A stretch of 23,757 nt of DNA from a candidate division CSSED10-310 bacterium (GTDB lineage: Bacteria > CSSED10-310 > JAFGJC01), in the NCBI GenBank assembly GCA_016929305.1, contig JAFGJC010000117.1, positions 1 to 23,757 on the forward strand. Reading direction: 5' to 3'. A program made the translations under genes and the position numbers. Positions 1 to 7,924 of the stretch are shown here, piece after piece. Position 1 is the stretch's first letter. The number at the start of each line of letters is the position of its first letter. The notes beneath the pieces are model-generated. The model did not search any database. It saw nothing but the letters and a program-made list of their open reading frames with translations, and was not told the DNA's origin.

Positions 1-251
1 GTTTTCAAACCCGTGAATTGCTTCAGCAGTGCCGCTGCACCCAACGCGCTGATAAGATATACGAATACTCCGGCGACACTGCCAAATGGCAGATCATCCG
101 AAAGTAACAACGCAATGGATTGTCCGAATATGCCAAAAATTTCAGTAAAAAAGGTGCCGGCTTCGTGAGGATGCGCAAGCATCCATTGACTTGCACCCAA
201 CAGGACGATTACCAGAAAAACAATAATCGCAACGCAGATTTTTTTTAACAT
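1..251 (-). CDS. Membrane protein, C-terminus cut by window edge
   Basis: An open frame starts with ATG at 251 and runs off the left edge without a stop, giving 83 residues. The N-terminus (MLKKICVAIIVFLVIVLLG) is a clear membrane segment or uncleaved signal, and a second hydrophobic stretch (SVAGVFVYLISALGAAALL) follows near residues 60-78. GGAG lies just upstream of the ATG. It starts 8 nt after the stop of the preceding membrane protein, so it is the tenth visible gene of the leftward operon headed by the gene at 7829. I do not recognise the family. The position and two membrane spans suggest another subunit of the inferred membrane complex, and more of the operon probably lies outside the window. 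Confidence 0.75.
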   Translation of the reverse strand, partial: MLKKICVAIIVFLVIVLLGASQWMLAHPHEAGTFFTEIFGIFGQSIALLLSDDLPFGSVAGVFVYLISALGAAALLKQFTGLK

Positions 252-259
252 GCTCCAGA

Positions 260-988
260 TTATTCTATCAACTTTAACCAATTTCCAAGCAGAAATTGTA
301 TCCGGCCGATCAGGAGGGAAACGCGGGCCATTACCGTATAACCGAAGGACGCGCCGAACCCGATCATAATGACCCATATTCCGAAAGTTGCTGTTTTGCC
401 GACGATACCCTTATGAGGAACGGAGAAAAAGAAGTAGATCAAACCCGCCAGCACCATGATGACAATAAGTGTATTGTTCACACCTTCCCAGGAATGAAGG
501 TTACCCGGAAGCATTGTCGCTTTAAACTGTTTGATGACAAAGGTCTGAAGCATCAGTGGTATGGCGATTCCAGAACCGATGCCGATGTAGAGTGCTAGAG
601 GATACCGCGCCAGCCAATTGAGTTTTCTGTTAAAGCGGAAATACATCAAAAGACCCAGTATTCCGGGAATCACATACCACCACTTGCCTTCGACAACAAT
701 CATGTCCCAGAACTTCGGTTTGAAACTTGTCCATAGCAGCAAAATGGTGAAATATCCAGCGGCGATTCCGACGACAATGGATTCCGCAATCTTATATAGC
801 GTATTATCCTTGATCAGGAACGAGAAAATGGCAATAGTGAAAAAAGCGGCGATGGTGTTCCAGACAAATTCCATTGAGAGTGCTTCTGTATTGAACGCAC
901 CAATGACAATATCTATGCAGTTATTTAAATAATTAAACAATTCAGCAATATACAGTTTAGAAATAATAGTATCTAAAACTTTATTCAT
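260..988 (-). CDS. Polytopic inner-membrane protein of the MutL/DUF6754 operon
   Basis: This 242-residue protein has about six or seven hydrophobic segments, for example around residues 45-60, 68-88, 103-118, 130-150, 172-190 and 200-222. It has no signal peptide, no recognisable catalytic motif and no transporter signature. The start is the ATG at 988; only a weak GGGA lies upstream, about 44 nt after the stop of the previous gene. The next gene follows after 8 nt. I cannot assign a family. From its position it is probably an integral membrane subunit co-assembled with the neighbouring membrane proteins. Confidence 0.8.
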   Translation of the reverse strand: MNKVLDTIISKLYIAELFNYLNNCIDIVIGAFNTEALSMEFVWNTIAAFFTIAIFSFLIKDNTLYKIAESIVVGIAAGYFTILLLWTSFKPKFWDMIVVEGKWWYVIPGILGLLMYFRFNRKLNWLARYPLALYIGIGSGIAIPLMLQTFVIKQFKATMLPGNLHSWEGVNNTLIVIMVLAGLIYFFFSVPHKGIVGKTATFGIWVIMIGFGASFGYTVMARVSLLIGRIQFLLGNWLKLIE

Positions 989-1032
989 GCATTATCCCAG
1001 ATATTCAATATACAGTTGAACTGTCATCAGGA

Positions 1033-1893
1033 TTATCCTTTTGTTTTCATGTGTTTCGGATGCCGTTTCATGAAAAATGCGATGTTGCCGATAATCGTCA
1101 GCGCGATAATCAAAATATGAACAAAATTCTGGACATTCATTCCCTGAATAGCTTTTTTATGCAAATGCAGCCGATCATACTCCGATTCCAGAAGTGTTTC
1201 GTACTCTGCGGCCCCTTTCAATCCGCCGATCAGACCGAAAATCTGCTTGGATTGCAGAAACGCGTAGTATTGCGGCCCCGAAACAGCCGTGACCGCCAGT
1301 GCAAGCTTCACTTTGTAGCGTTCCTGGGCATATGTCAGCCACATGTTGGATACATTCCCGCCACCGATCTGAATGATGGCAGCCAGATCGTTGTAATTTT
1401 TAATCTCACGCATCATCGGTATGTCATTCAATTTGGTATCATAAAAATCCGCCGGATAACTGATTCTGAAATCCTGTCCGATCGACAGAATGATAATCGA
1501 CGGATAGGGTTTGTATCCGAGATATGTATAATCGACGCCATACTCCTTTTCGTATTCTTCCGCAATTGATTTTGTAAGCATTTCCGCCAGAGCGGCGCCG
1601 TCTTGAGAAAGTGTCATAATGATGACCTTAAGATTCCTTTTGAACATGTGCCGCAGTAATGCTCGCGCCTGAGGTCCATTCTCGGCTTCTGTTTGTGGAT
1701 CATAATCCGCTGCCAGAAGAATAGCAGTACCTTCCGGCAGTTCCTCGATAAAGTTATAGATACTGATAACTTCCTGGGTGGGGTTAATTTCCAATCCAAC
1801 CGGAAACAAAAAGGGAATTATCGCAGCAAGAAACACCGCCAGATAGATGAATCGCCGGTCGAGATTGAGCAGTTTATCCCAGATATTCATCAT
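1033..1893 (-). CDS. Membrane-anchored protein with large domain between two TM helices
   Basis: The protein has 286 residues. One membrane helix lies at residues 15-33 (IYLAVFLAAIIPFLFPVGL) and another at about 256-275 (NFVHILIIALTIIGNIAFFM), followed by a basic tail. The roughly 220 residues between alternate hydrophobic strands and helices (GTAILLAADY, NLKVIIMTL, PSIIILSIG, DLAAIIQIGGG), which looks like an alpha/beta Rossmann-type fold. If the short basic ends are cytoplasmic, this domain faces the periplasm. The start codon overlaps the preceding stop as ATGA, so the two genes are probably translationally coupled. No catalytic motif is evident and I do not recognise the family. Confidence 0.8.
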   Translation of the reverse strand: MMNIWDKLLNLDRRFIYLAVFLAAIIPFLFPVGLEINPTQEVISIYNFIEELPEGTAILLAADYDPQTEAENGPQARALLRHMFKRNLKVIIMTLSQDGAALAEMLTKSIAEEYEKEYGVDYTYLGYKPYPSIIILSIGQDFRISYPADFYDTKLNDIPMMREIKNYNDLAAIIQIGGGNVSNMWLTYAQERYKVKLALAVTAVSGPQYYAFLQSKQIFGLIGGLKGAAEYETLLESEYDRLHLHKKAIQGMNVQNFVHILIIALTIIGNIAFFMKRHPKHMKTKG

Positions 1894-2513
1894 TCAAATC
1901 CCATATAAGAACGTTCGACACCCAGAACGATTTTTATCGCTGTCGATGCTGCACCAAGACCCAATCCGATGTTTATGGCGCGTTGGGCGGCCATGTTGGG
2001 AAAGTTCATGATCCAGTCGGCGATTTCGGGAAATATGGGATGGATTGCCATCCCGATGGGCACACGCCCCAGCATCACCAGGATCGCGGATACAAGCACG
2101 ATGGATGCGAGAAGGTTCCTGGCACGGAATGCCCGGTAAGCTGCAGACGCAATATAAAACGCCAGTAGCGAGAACATCGTCGCCTGAATGGGAATGTAAA
2201 TAAACTCGAACAACTTCATGAAAAAACTGCCGGCTTCAAGACATTTGGGTGTATATCCCAGACCGAGCATGACAAAGAGACTGATGAGGGAAATCACAGC
2301 GAATCCCCAACCGCTTTCCTGCCGAGCTACTTTCTGAAACTGGATTCTTACCATTGAGTAGATACCCAGAGGCATCGCAAAAATTCCGATGATCACCAGC
2401 CAGTCCAGCGCATTGTTGTAGAAAGCCTCACTGTAAGGATGCGGGCAGAAATACTGCACGGTCAGCAGGAATCCTGTGATGGATACAATTAATATGGGAA
2501 TTCTGCGTTTCAT
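1890..2513 (-). CDS. Six-TM membrane protein of the MutL/DUF6754 operon
   Basis: This 207-residue protein is nearly all hydrophobic, with about six membrane segments. These start at the N-terminus (IPILIVSITGFLLTVQYF) and include ALDWLVIIGIFAMPLGIYS, VISLISLFVMLGLGY, a segment near residues 108-128, LLASIVLVSAILVMLGRV and a Gly/Ala-rich last helix. It overlaps both neighbours by ATGA: its ATG at 2513 overlaps the stop of the DUF6754-like gene, and its own stop overlaps the start of the next gene. This is the tightest coupling in the operon and suggests fixed stoichiometry of the three products. The family is not recognised; no substrate-binding motif is seen. Confidence 0.8.
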   Translation of the reverse strand: MKRRIPILIVSITGFLLTVQYFCPHPYSEAFYNNALDWLVIIGIFAMPLGIYSMVRIQFQKVARQESGWGFAVISLISLFVMLGLGYTPKCLEAGSFFMKLFEFIYIPIQATMFSLLAFYIASAAYRAFRARNLLASIVLVSAILVMLGRVPIGMAIHPIFPEIADWIMNFPNMAAQRAINIGLGLGAASTAIKIVLGVERSYMGFE

Positions 2514-3757
2514 AGATAGTCAATGAGTCCTTTGACAAATATGGTGATACCGGCAATGTTGACCGAGAGTGCTATGGTTGCCAGGTATATCAGCACCATG
2601 GTGATGGCTTTTGCATAATCCTGTGCCTTCAATGCTCCCAACAGCAGGGGATCTCTACCCAGATATGCCGATGCTGCGTACAATTCCTCACCAATCAACG
2701 TGTAATCACATGTGGTTACGAAAAACGGCAGTTGAGCGACTTCGTCAGTTCCCGCCACCTGGATGGATCCGGCGATATTGCCCGTTTCGGACAATAACAG
2801 CGATTCCGCATAGAATTTGCCGAAATAACAGTTTGTTGCGGTTCTTTCCCTCAGCATCAAACCATTCACTGCAGCGACATAGGCAAACTGCATGGAGGTG
2901 ACAAAGAAAACCATGTCATCGCTGTAAGCATCCGGATGTCCCGCCTCCAGATAGGCATTCCGGACTGTTTCCTGAGCGATGGTCATGACGATCGGCTCAT
3001 TACAGGGAACAATCAGATCCGTACGAAATTCAGCCGTCTTTTTGGCGACCCTCGCCAAAATCGTATACGAAGCGATAGTTGCAATATCCTCCGGGCTTCC
3101 AAGCCCGAGCACGTAAAGGATCGGGCGGCCCATCTCCGTTGCCCGGCCAATGGCATTGTCGATTTCGTTCATTCCGGCAATCGGACGCACGTACAGATCC
3201 GCTCCCCGGCGCCTGGCTACCTGAATAAATCCGATGACCAGGATAAAGAAAATGAGTGTCGCGATGAAGGGAGCGATTTTTTCAATATCGAACCATACTG
3301 GCTGGGGAATGATATAGTCTTCGGCAGAAAACAGAAAAATAAAACCTTCCCTGGTCAAAACACCGATCTTATAGTAGTAAACCCAATTGCTTCGCACTGG
3401 ACCCGCAGCCGGATCGATCCGTGCTTCAGTGTCCGATGCATCGATATATTCTGTGGATTCAGCCTTCAGTGTTCCTATGAGTTTGAAATCATCATCAGAG
3501 ATTGCGGAGCGATAGATCAGGATATTTTCAATATAAGGCAGTATCTCTGCATCCAATGGATCCCAAGTTATTTTGACGGCTATGATCCCATCTGAGGACA
3601 CATCGTCAACTTTCGCCACCGGCTTGGATTTCAGTATTCGTGGTGTGACGGAGTAATCCATCGATATCACTGCCGGTTCCATGGCACATACTGCCGATAA
3701 AGAACACAAAACGACACCGGCAACCAGCCCCAAAAGCAGACGGATGGTTTTACACAT
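2510..3757 (-). CDS. Membrane protein with FN3-like domain and DUF6754-like domain
   Basis: I chose the ATG at 3757 (415 residues) because AGGTG sits 5 nt before it; an in-frame ATG at 3778 has no such site. After a signal peptide or N-terminal helix comes an FN3-like beta domain (about residues 40-137; strands around VKITWDP and WVYYYKIGV), then a membrane helix (about 162-182), a basic RRR stop-transfer, a domain of about 200 residues, and one or two C-terminal helices. The large domain (AIGRATEMGRPILYVLG, CDYTLIGEELYAASAYLG) matches my memory of DUF6754, a family without known function. By topology the FN3 part would be periplasmic and the DUF part cytoplasmic. It sits between the barrel-KOW protein and two coupled membrane proteins, which suggests a scaffold or coupling subunit. 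Confidence 0.82.
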   Translation of the reverse strand: MCKTIRLLLGLVAGVVLCSLSAVCAMEPAVISMDYSVTPRILKSKPVAKVDDVSSDGIIAVKITWDPLDAEILPYIENILIYRSAISDDDFKLIGTLKAESTEYIDASDTEARIDPAAGPVRSNWVYYYKIGVLTREGFIFLFSAEDYIIPQPVWFDIEKIAPFIATLIFFILVIGFIQVARRRGADLYVRPIAGMNEIDNAIGRATEMGRPILYVLGLGSPEDIATIASYTILARVAKKTAEFRTDLIVPCNEPIVMTIAQETVRNAYLEAGHPDAYSDDMVFFVTSMQFAYVAAVNGLMLRERTATNCYFGKFYAESLLLSETGNIAGSIQVAGTDEVAQLPFFVTTCDYTLIGEELYAASAYLGRDPLLLGALKAQDYAKAITMVLIYLATIALSVNIAGITIFVKGLIDYL

Positions 3758-3787
3758 GTGTGCACCTGACGGGATCATAAGGTTTGA

Positions 3788-4912
3788 TCAGGTTTCAAGT
3801 ATTTCTACATTGGCACGGGGAACAGTAGCAATCTCGTTATTGCTGTCAAACTGAACCTTAAGGACGCGTGCTTTTGTTTCCGATTCAAGTTTTAAAAGCG
3901 CAGATGGCAGCTCGGTAACTTTTCCCAGCATACCGAAATACGGTTCGCGGATAATGCGTATCGGTGTCCCGGGTTTCAATGATCCAGCCTCAACATGAAG
4001 CTCCTCCGAAAGCTCGCTTTCACGCATTGGTATCACCACTTCCGGTCTGATGACCCCGGCACGAATCTGCGTAGCGCCGTTGACACACGCTTTTTGCCCC
4101 TGATGTTTCTGCATGAGTTCAAAGGTTCGGTACGCCATCGGTATCGGACCGAATCCTTCGGTAACCATCAACGTTATTCCTTTGTCTTCTGATCCTGTAA
4201 TCGCAACACCAAGATCATATCCAAGAAAATTCCGGAGATCCTGATCATCAAAACCGCCCACTACGATCGCCTTAACGTTATGCTCTATTGCTTTTTTCAA
4301 TGCAGCCGCTGTCACGATACTTCCGCCCACCAAAACATGGCCGGCATCTTCGGCTGAAATTTTTTCAGGTGTCAAAGGCTCATCCGGAGCATTGCAGACC
4401 ATTTTGAGAATACCATTGGTTTCACCGCCGATACCGAAAATTCCCTGAGCAAACGCCGCCCAGCTTTCAACGACAACGCCTTCCCGTGGAATCACTTCTA
4501 TAATCTTTCCCTCAATATAAGCTTTAACTTCCACGGGCAACGGTTTACTCCGCAAAAGTATTTTACCGGTGATATTCGAAACACTCTCCAACATGCATTC
4601 ATCAGGTGCTCTCAGCGTTGTTTTAAACAAACCGAAGAATGATTTTGCCAGCGCATAGCTTTCGCCTTTTTTGAGCATTTCGCCTTCTTTTTTCAAAACA
4701 TAATTCATCAGATCTGTGGCCGGAACACCCAGAATATTCGCGGCATTTACCGGTGTCACTTTTCCGGGCAATTCCGTACGGGCAACAACCGTTTCCGATT
4801 CGACCATATCACCGACCTTAACCGTCACCTCACCTTTCAAGGGGAGTATACGTCGTTTTTGCAGTCGGATTTTGGATGATACTTTTAATCCTGGAGTATA
4901 TGCGTGAGCCAT
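3788..4912 (-). CDS. Barrel-sandwich and KOW-domain protein, partner of MutL-like ATPase
   Basis: This 374-residue soluble protein has a strong ribosome binding site (AAGGAGG, 5 nt before ATG at 4912), 15 nt after the MutL-like gene. The N-terminus (residues about 15-60, with VKVGDMVESETVVARTELPG) looks like a biotinyl/lipoyl-type barrel-sandwich hybrid of the kind at the start of RnfC. A second beta-rich stretch covers about 95-160. A Rossmann-like middle part (VKAIVVGGFDDQDLRNFLG) follows. The C-terminal 63 residues (PGTPIRIIREPYFGMLGKV) resemble a NusG-type KOW fold. There is no Lys in a typical MKM biotinylation context. I know this protein only as a conserved neighbour of MutL-like genes; no function is established to my knowledge. 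It probably bridges the ATPase and the membrane subunits. Confidence 0.8.
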   Translation of the reverse strand: MAHAYTPGLKVSSKIRLQKRRILPLKGEVTVKVGDMVESETVVARTELPGKVTPVNAANILGVPATDLMNYVLKKEGEMLKKGESYALAKSFFGLFKTTLRAPDECMLESVSNITGKILLRSKPLPVEVKAYIEGKIIEVIPREGVVVESWAAFAQGIFGIGGETNGILKMVCNAPDEPLTPEKISAEDAGHVLVGGSIVTAAALKKAIEHNVKAIVVGGFDDQDLRNFLGYDLGVAITGSEDKGITLMVTEGFGPIPMAYRTFELMQKHQGQKACVNGATQIRAGVIRPEVVIPMRESELSEELHVEAGSLKPGTPIRIIREPYFGMLGKVTELPSALLKLESETKARVLKVQFDSNNEIATVPRANVEILET

Positions 4913-4927
4913 TGTTGCCTCCTTGGT

Positions 4928-6784
4928 TTATGCCTTTCCCAAAGCACGTAATTCTTCCATGTTATAGACGCCAAGATTTTCAAGCCAGCCCAGCATCTGC
5001 TCGATACGGGCATCCTTGTCATCCGGAACCGTCATCAGCGGTCTGCCGCGGCCGTCAAGAATAATTCCCACGACGCCGCCATGAACTATTGTTTCCACCT
5101 TTGAACCTTTTCCTTCTCCCAAATCGGCTTTACCCTGAGGTTCAAACACCGCTTCCGCCTCTTCACCGACACCAAGTTTAAACAGTTTCATTTCACCTTG
5201 TTTTAGCATGCCTTCCTCTGTACCGGTCGGGAAATTGATGGAATATTTCATGACGTCTTTACCCTGTTTGATCTGGCCGACAGGCGCAACGCATGTGCCC
5301 AGAAAAATAAGGCAATCCTTCAGAAAAACCTCCGTAGCAGCCTGCGAATGCACCTCTGAAAGCACCCCCAGATGTGGCATCATAAAGATGGAATCAACCG
5401 CCAGCCGCGTGATACCTTCCGGTCTGAAAGCGTCCATCATCATCATTGCCGACTGATTTCTACGCGGCGCATGGGATAGAACACCTCCCGACCCAACCAG
5501 CAGGTTCAGATTCATCATGTTGACGATTGTTCCCTCCGTTCCCGACTGATCGAATGCATCGGCGATGGTACGCTGTTTTTGAACGCCTTTCAGCGTGGTG
5601 GCAAATGCCTTATGCTGAATAAACGCCAGCCGGAGTGCTTCGCGAGCGATAGCCTGTTCGATCACCAGAGATTCCAGAGTCTGAGGTATCGTTGTGGGGC
5701 GGATCATTTTATTCTTAATTTGATTCCTCAACTTCCGTTCGTCTATCGGAAACGGGATCCAGCGGGAGATATTGGGCAGAGAGGCTTCGGCAAGCACGTT
5801 TGAAATGGAGTAACTCATCCCCAGATTTGCGGAAACCGTCCGGTTGAAAACAGGTTTTTCGTCCTCCGGATCTTTGAACACCGAAAACACATCAGTTGTC
5901 GCACCGCCAATATCAACCCCGACCACTTCGATATCGTTCAATTTGGCAACCCGTTCGATGATTGCTCCGACAGCTCCCGGAGTCGGCATGATCGGTGCAT
6001 CCGTCCAACTCATCAGAGTCTTATAGCCCGGCGCTTGCTGCATGACATGCTCCATGAACATATCATGTATCTTGTCCCGTGCGGGCCCCAGATTTTCCCG
6101 TTCCAGGACCGGCCGCAGATTATCTACAATCACCAGATCCACCTTCTCCTCAAGTGTACCGCTGACATTTTCCCGAGCATCCTTGTTTCCGGCATAGATT
6201 ATCGGCAGTTTGTATCCGATACCCAGCCGCGGTTTCGGATCCGCTGCGGAGATCAACTCCGCCAACTCAACGACATGACTCAGGGTACCACCGTCGATCC
6301 CACCGGAGAGCAGAATCATATCCGGTCGAAGTTGCCGGATACGTTCGATTTGCTCATGGGGCAACCTGTGATCGTTTGAAGCGATGACATCCATGACGAT
6401 AGCTCCCGCCCCCAAAGCTGCCCGTTCGGCACTTTCAGCCGTCATCGAGCGGACCACACCGGCAACCATCATCTGCAGACCACCGCCGGCAGATGATGTT
6501 GAAATGTATATGTCGGCACCGCGATTTTCGGTTCGTTCCTTGATAATCCTGTTATCCTCGTCCAATAACTCCCGTCCGGATAATTCCGCAAGTTCCTGAA
6601 CGGAATTCAGCACACCTTTCGTGACATCTTCAAAGGGCGCTTCGACGGTTGTGGGAGCTTCACCCCGGTGCGTTTGACGGTACTCCCCTTTCTCCTCATC
6701 ATACTGAATCAGAATCGCTTTCGTTGTCGTGCTCCCGCAATCAGTGGCGATAATCACCTTGATGTCTTCGGGTTTCTTGTTCAT
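4928..6784 (-). CDS. MutL/GlmL-type actin-fold ATPase without an adjacent mutase
   Basis: This 618-residue protein belongs to the glutamate mutase L (MutL/GlmL) family of the acetate kinase/Hsp70/actin superfamily. The phosphate-1 loop is DCGSTTTK (residues 15-22), phosphate-2 is VDIGGATTD (about 290-298), and the adenosine motif is LLVGSGGVLSHAP (about 428-440), so ATP binding should be intact. I chose ATG at 6784 because AAGGAG lies 8 nt upstream; a GTG at 6793 overlaps that site. The preceding gene stops 5 nt earlier. In glutamate fermenters MutL acts with the B12-dependent mutase subunits MutE/MutS. Neither subunit is in this window; the neighbours are membrane proteins. A chaperone or ATP-driven motor role for a membrane complex is my inference. 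Automated annotation as glutamate mutase L would be misleading here. Confidence 0.92.
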   Translation of the reverse strand: MNKKPEDIKVIIATDCGSTTTKAILIQYDEEKGEYRQTHRGEAPTTVEAPFEDVTKGVLNSVQELAELSGRELLDEDNRIIKERTENRGADIYISTSSAGGGLQMMVAGVVRSMTAESAERAALGAGAIVMDVIASNDHRLPHEQIERIRQLRPDMILLSGGIDGGTLSHVVELAELISAADPKPRLGIGYKLPIIYAGNKDARENVSGTLEEKVDLVIVDNLRPVLERENLGPARDKIHDMFMEHVMQQAPGYKTLMSWTDAPIMPTPGAVGAIIERVAKLNDIEVVGVDIGGATTDVFSVFKDPEDEKPVFNRTVSANLGMSYSISNVLAEASLPNISRWIPFPIDERKLRNQIKNKMIRPTTIPQTLESLVIEQAIAREALRLAFIQHKAFATTLKGVQKQRTIADAFDQSGTEGTIVNMMNLNLLVGSGGVLSHAPRRNQSAMMMMDAFRPEGITRLAVDSIFMMPHLGVLSEVHSQAATEVFLKDCLIFLGTCVAPVGQIKQGKDVMKYSINFPTGTEEGMLKQGEMKLFKLGVGEEAEAVFEPQGKADLGEGKGSKVETIVHGGVVGIILDGRGRPLMTVPDDKDARIEQMLGWLENLGVYNMEELRALGKA

Positions 6785-6789
6785 ATCAA

Positions 6790-7173
6790 TCACTCCTTCT
6801 TGGACAATTTAGAAGCTTTATATGATTTTCGCTTTTCTTCCCAGGTCTTTTCTTGAGTTTCAATAGCTTCTATGACGACCGGTATCGCGCCACGATCTTC
6901 CAGCATCTCCTGCAAGGCTGAATAATCGTTGCTGTTGAGAAAAGCTGTCACAAATGGATTAAAAAAAACCAAAACCTGACTCCCAATATAATTCAACGGA
7001 ATAACGGATTCTAAAAACATTATCGCCGGAACCGTCAAGCGTTTTCGAACAACCCATTCTGCCAATTTGCGTATAATCTTCTCCTGCTGCGGATTTGGCT
7101 GAAACGGCTCTTCCGCTTCAACTCTAAAAGCTTTAGATACCGAACTTTTAAACTTTTGCCAACTCTTTTTCAA
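6790..7173 (-). CDS. Conserved small protein of the MutL/DUF6754 operon
   Basis: The frame encodes 127 residues from a TTG at 7173, overlapping the preceding gene by 26 nt; there is no clear ribosome binding site, so translation may depend on coupling. After a basic N-terminus the core (residues about 25-100) includes KLAEWVVRKRLTVPAIMFLE and NYIGSQVLVFFNPFV, which look like a compact helical domain that could lie against the membrane surface. The C-terminus is charged and lysine-rich. I have the impression of having seen this core beside MutL-like genes in other bacteria but cannot name a family. The true start could be slightly downstream, although no in-frame ATG precedes the conserved core. 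Confidence 0.75.
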   Translation of the reverse strand: MKKSWQKFKSSVSKAFRVEAEEPFQPNPQQEKIIRKLAEWVVRKRLTVPAIMFLESVIPLNYIGSQVLVFFNPFVTAFLNSNDYSALQEMLEDRGAIPVVIEAIETQEKTWEEKRKSYKASKLSKKE

Positions 7174-7573
7174 GTCTGGCTAACACCGCCTCCCTGTTGT
7201 TCTTAAACATCAAAAAAATTCCCCGAGTGTCAAACCAGAATCGCTTTGATTTTGCGGAGACAAAAACACCGGTTTGTGAGACACTATAGCGTGATACCTC
7301 TCTCCAAGGCAATGTTTTATGTAATACCAAACCCCTCTGCGTGATCCCATTACCATCGATGGTGTAAGTGATCTGCCGGTAAAACGGTGCAAGGGTTATC
7401 ATGAAAACACCCAATGCAATCGCACAAAAAAACATCTCTTCCGTTACTTGATAGATAATGCCCAAAACAAAACCGACACTCATTAAACCGATAACTGACC
7501 TGATCGGGCGATCCGCCGCCAGATGTACTCGCCACGTATACCCATCTTCATTTTTCGACGCTTGTCTATTCAA
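7148..7573 (-). CDS. Two-TM protein with bacterial PH-like domain
   Basis: The 141-residue protein starts with TTG at 7573, preceded by a very strong AAAGGAGG, and overlaps the upstream gene by 8 nt. Two membrane segments (about residues 25-42 and 47-65) are followed by a beta-rich C-terminal part (about 67-141). Its strands ITYTIDGNGITQRGL, LPWREVSRYSV and GVFVSAKSKRFWFD, and a closing helix, resemble bacterial PH (bPH2/YdbT-like) domains. Such domains often sit on the cytoplasmic side of small membrane proteins; ligands are mostly unknown. It is the second gene of the operon and could anchor or regulate the complex at the membrane. Confidence 0.75.
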   Translation of the reverse strand: MNRQASKNEDGYTWRVHLAADRPIRSVIGLMSVGFVLGIIYQVTEEMFFCAIALGVFMITLAPFYRQITYTIDGNGITQRGLVLHKTLPWREVSRYSVSQTGVFVSAKSKRFWFDTRGIFLMFKNNREAVLARLEKELAKV

Positions 7574-7829
7574 CCCCCTCCTTTTGTCCCTTATCCTTTT
7601 TTCGACGGGATGCTTCTGCGTGACGTTTTTGAATGCTGCTGATTTCTTCGATCATCTCATCCGGTGAAATCATGCCTTTTTTTGCCAGCAGCGACAGCAA
7701 TGCCTCCATCGTGACATTCGTCGACAACAATAACTCACGAAACGACACATCCCGGACCTGCCCGGCATGTACGATCCGCATGGCAATATCTTCATCACGT
7801 TTCCCGGAATCTTTTTTTCTGTTGAACAT
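7566..7829 (-). CDS. Small charged cytosolic protein, first gene of leftward operon
   Basis: The protein has 87 residues from the ATG at 7829, with AGAGG 7 nt upstream; a GTG three bases earlier is less well placed. It is hydrophilic, with a basic N-terminus (MFNRKKDSGKRDE), a central helical part (LLSLLAKKGMISPDEMIEEI) and a lysine/glutamate-rich tail. There are no membrane segments or catalytic motifs. It overlaps the PH-like gene by 8 nt, so both are translated together. I do not recognise a family; the central segment resembles short helical regions found in many unrelated small proteins. As the first gene it could be a regulator or assembly factor, but the sequence does not show this. 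Confidence 0.7.
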   Translation of the reverse strand: MFNRKKDSGKRDEDIAMRIVHAGQVRDVSFRELLLSTNVTMEALLSLLAKKGMISPDEMIEEISSIQKRHAEASRRKKDKGQKEGVE

Positions 7830-7860
7830 CACTATACCTCTACCCTCTTTACATCATATG

Positions 7861-7871
7861 CACACAGTGTG
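7861..7871. promoter_or_regulatory. Perfect 11-bp palindrome CACACAGTGTG
   Basis: CACAC and GTGTG flank a central A. The site lies just past the likely -10 box of the leftward operon, at about its transcription start, where a repressor would block initiation. It is short and could be chance. Confidence 0.25.
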
Positions 7872-7878
7872 ACTTACC

Positions 7879-7884
7879 ATTATA
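7879..7884 (-). promoter_or_regulatory. Possible -10 box of the MutL/DUF6754 operon
   Basis: On the minus strand this reads TATAAT, a perfect -10 hexamer 49 nt before the first start codon. No good -35 hexamer is found 16-18 nt upstream (TCCACC at 17 nt), so an activator or another sigma factor may be needed, or the site is accidental. Confidence 0.35.
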
Positions 7885-7924
7885 AAGATATCGTTAAACC
7901 CGGTGGAGTTCAATGCTTTTAAAC

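Noticed and set aside
2936..3595. A 219-residue plus-strand open frame
   Set aside because: It lies wholly antisense to the DUF6754-like gene; its protein is low in hydrophobic order and shows no domain, while the minus-strand protein is clearly real.
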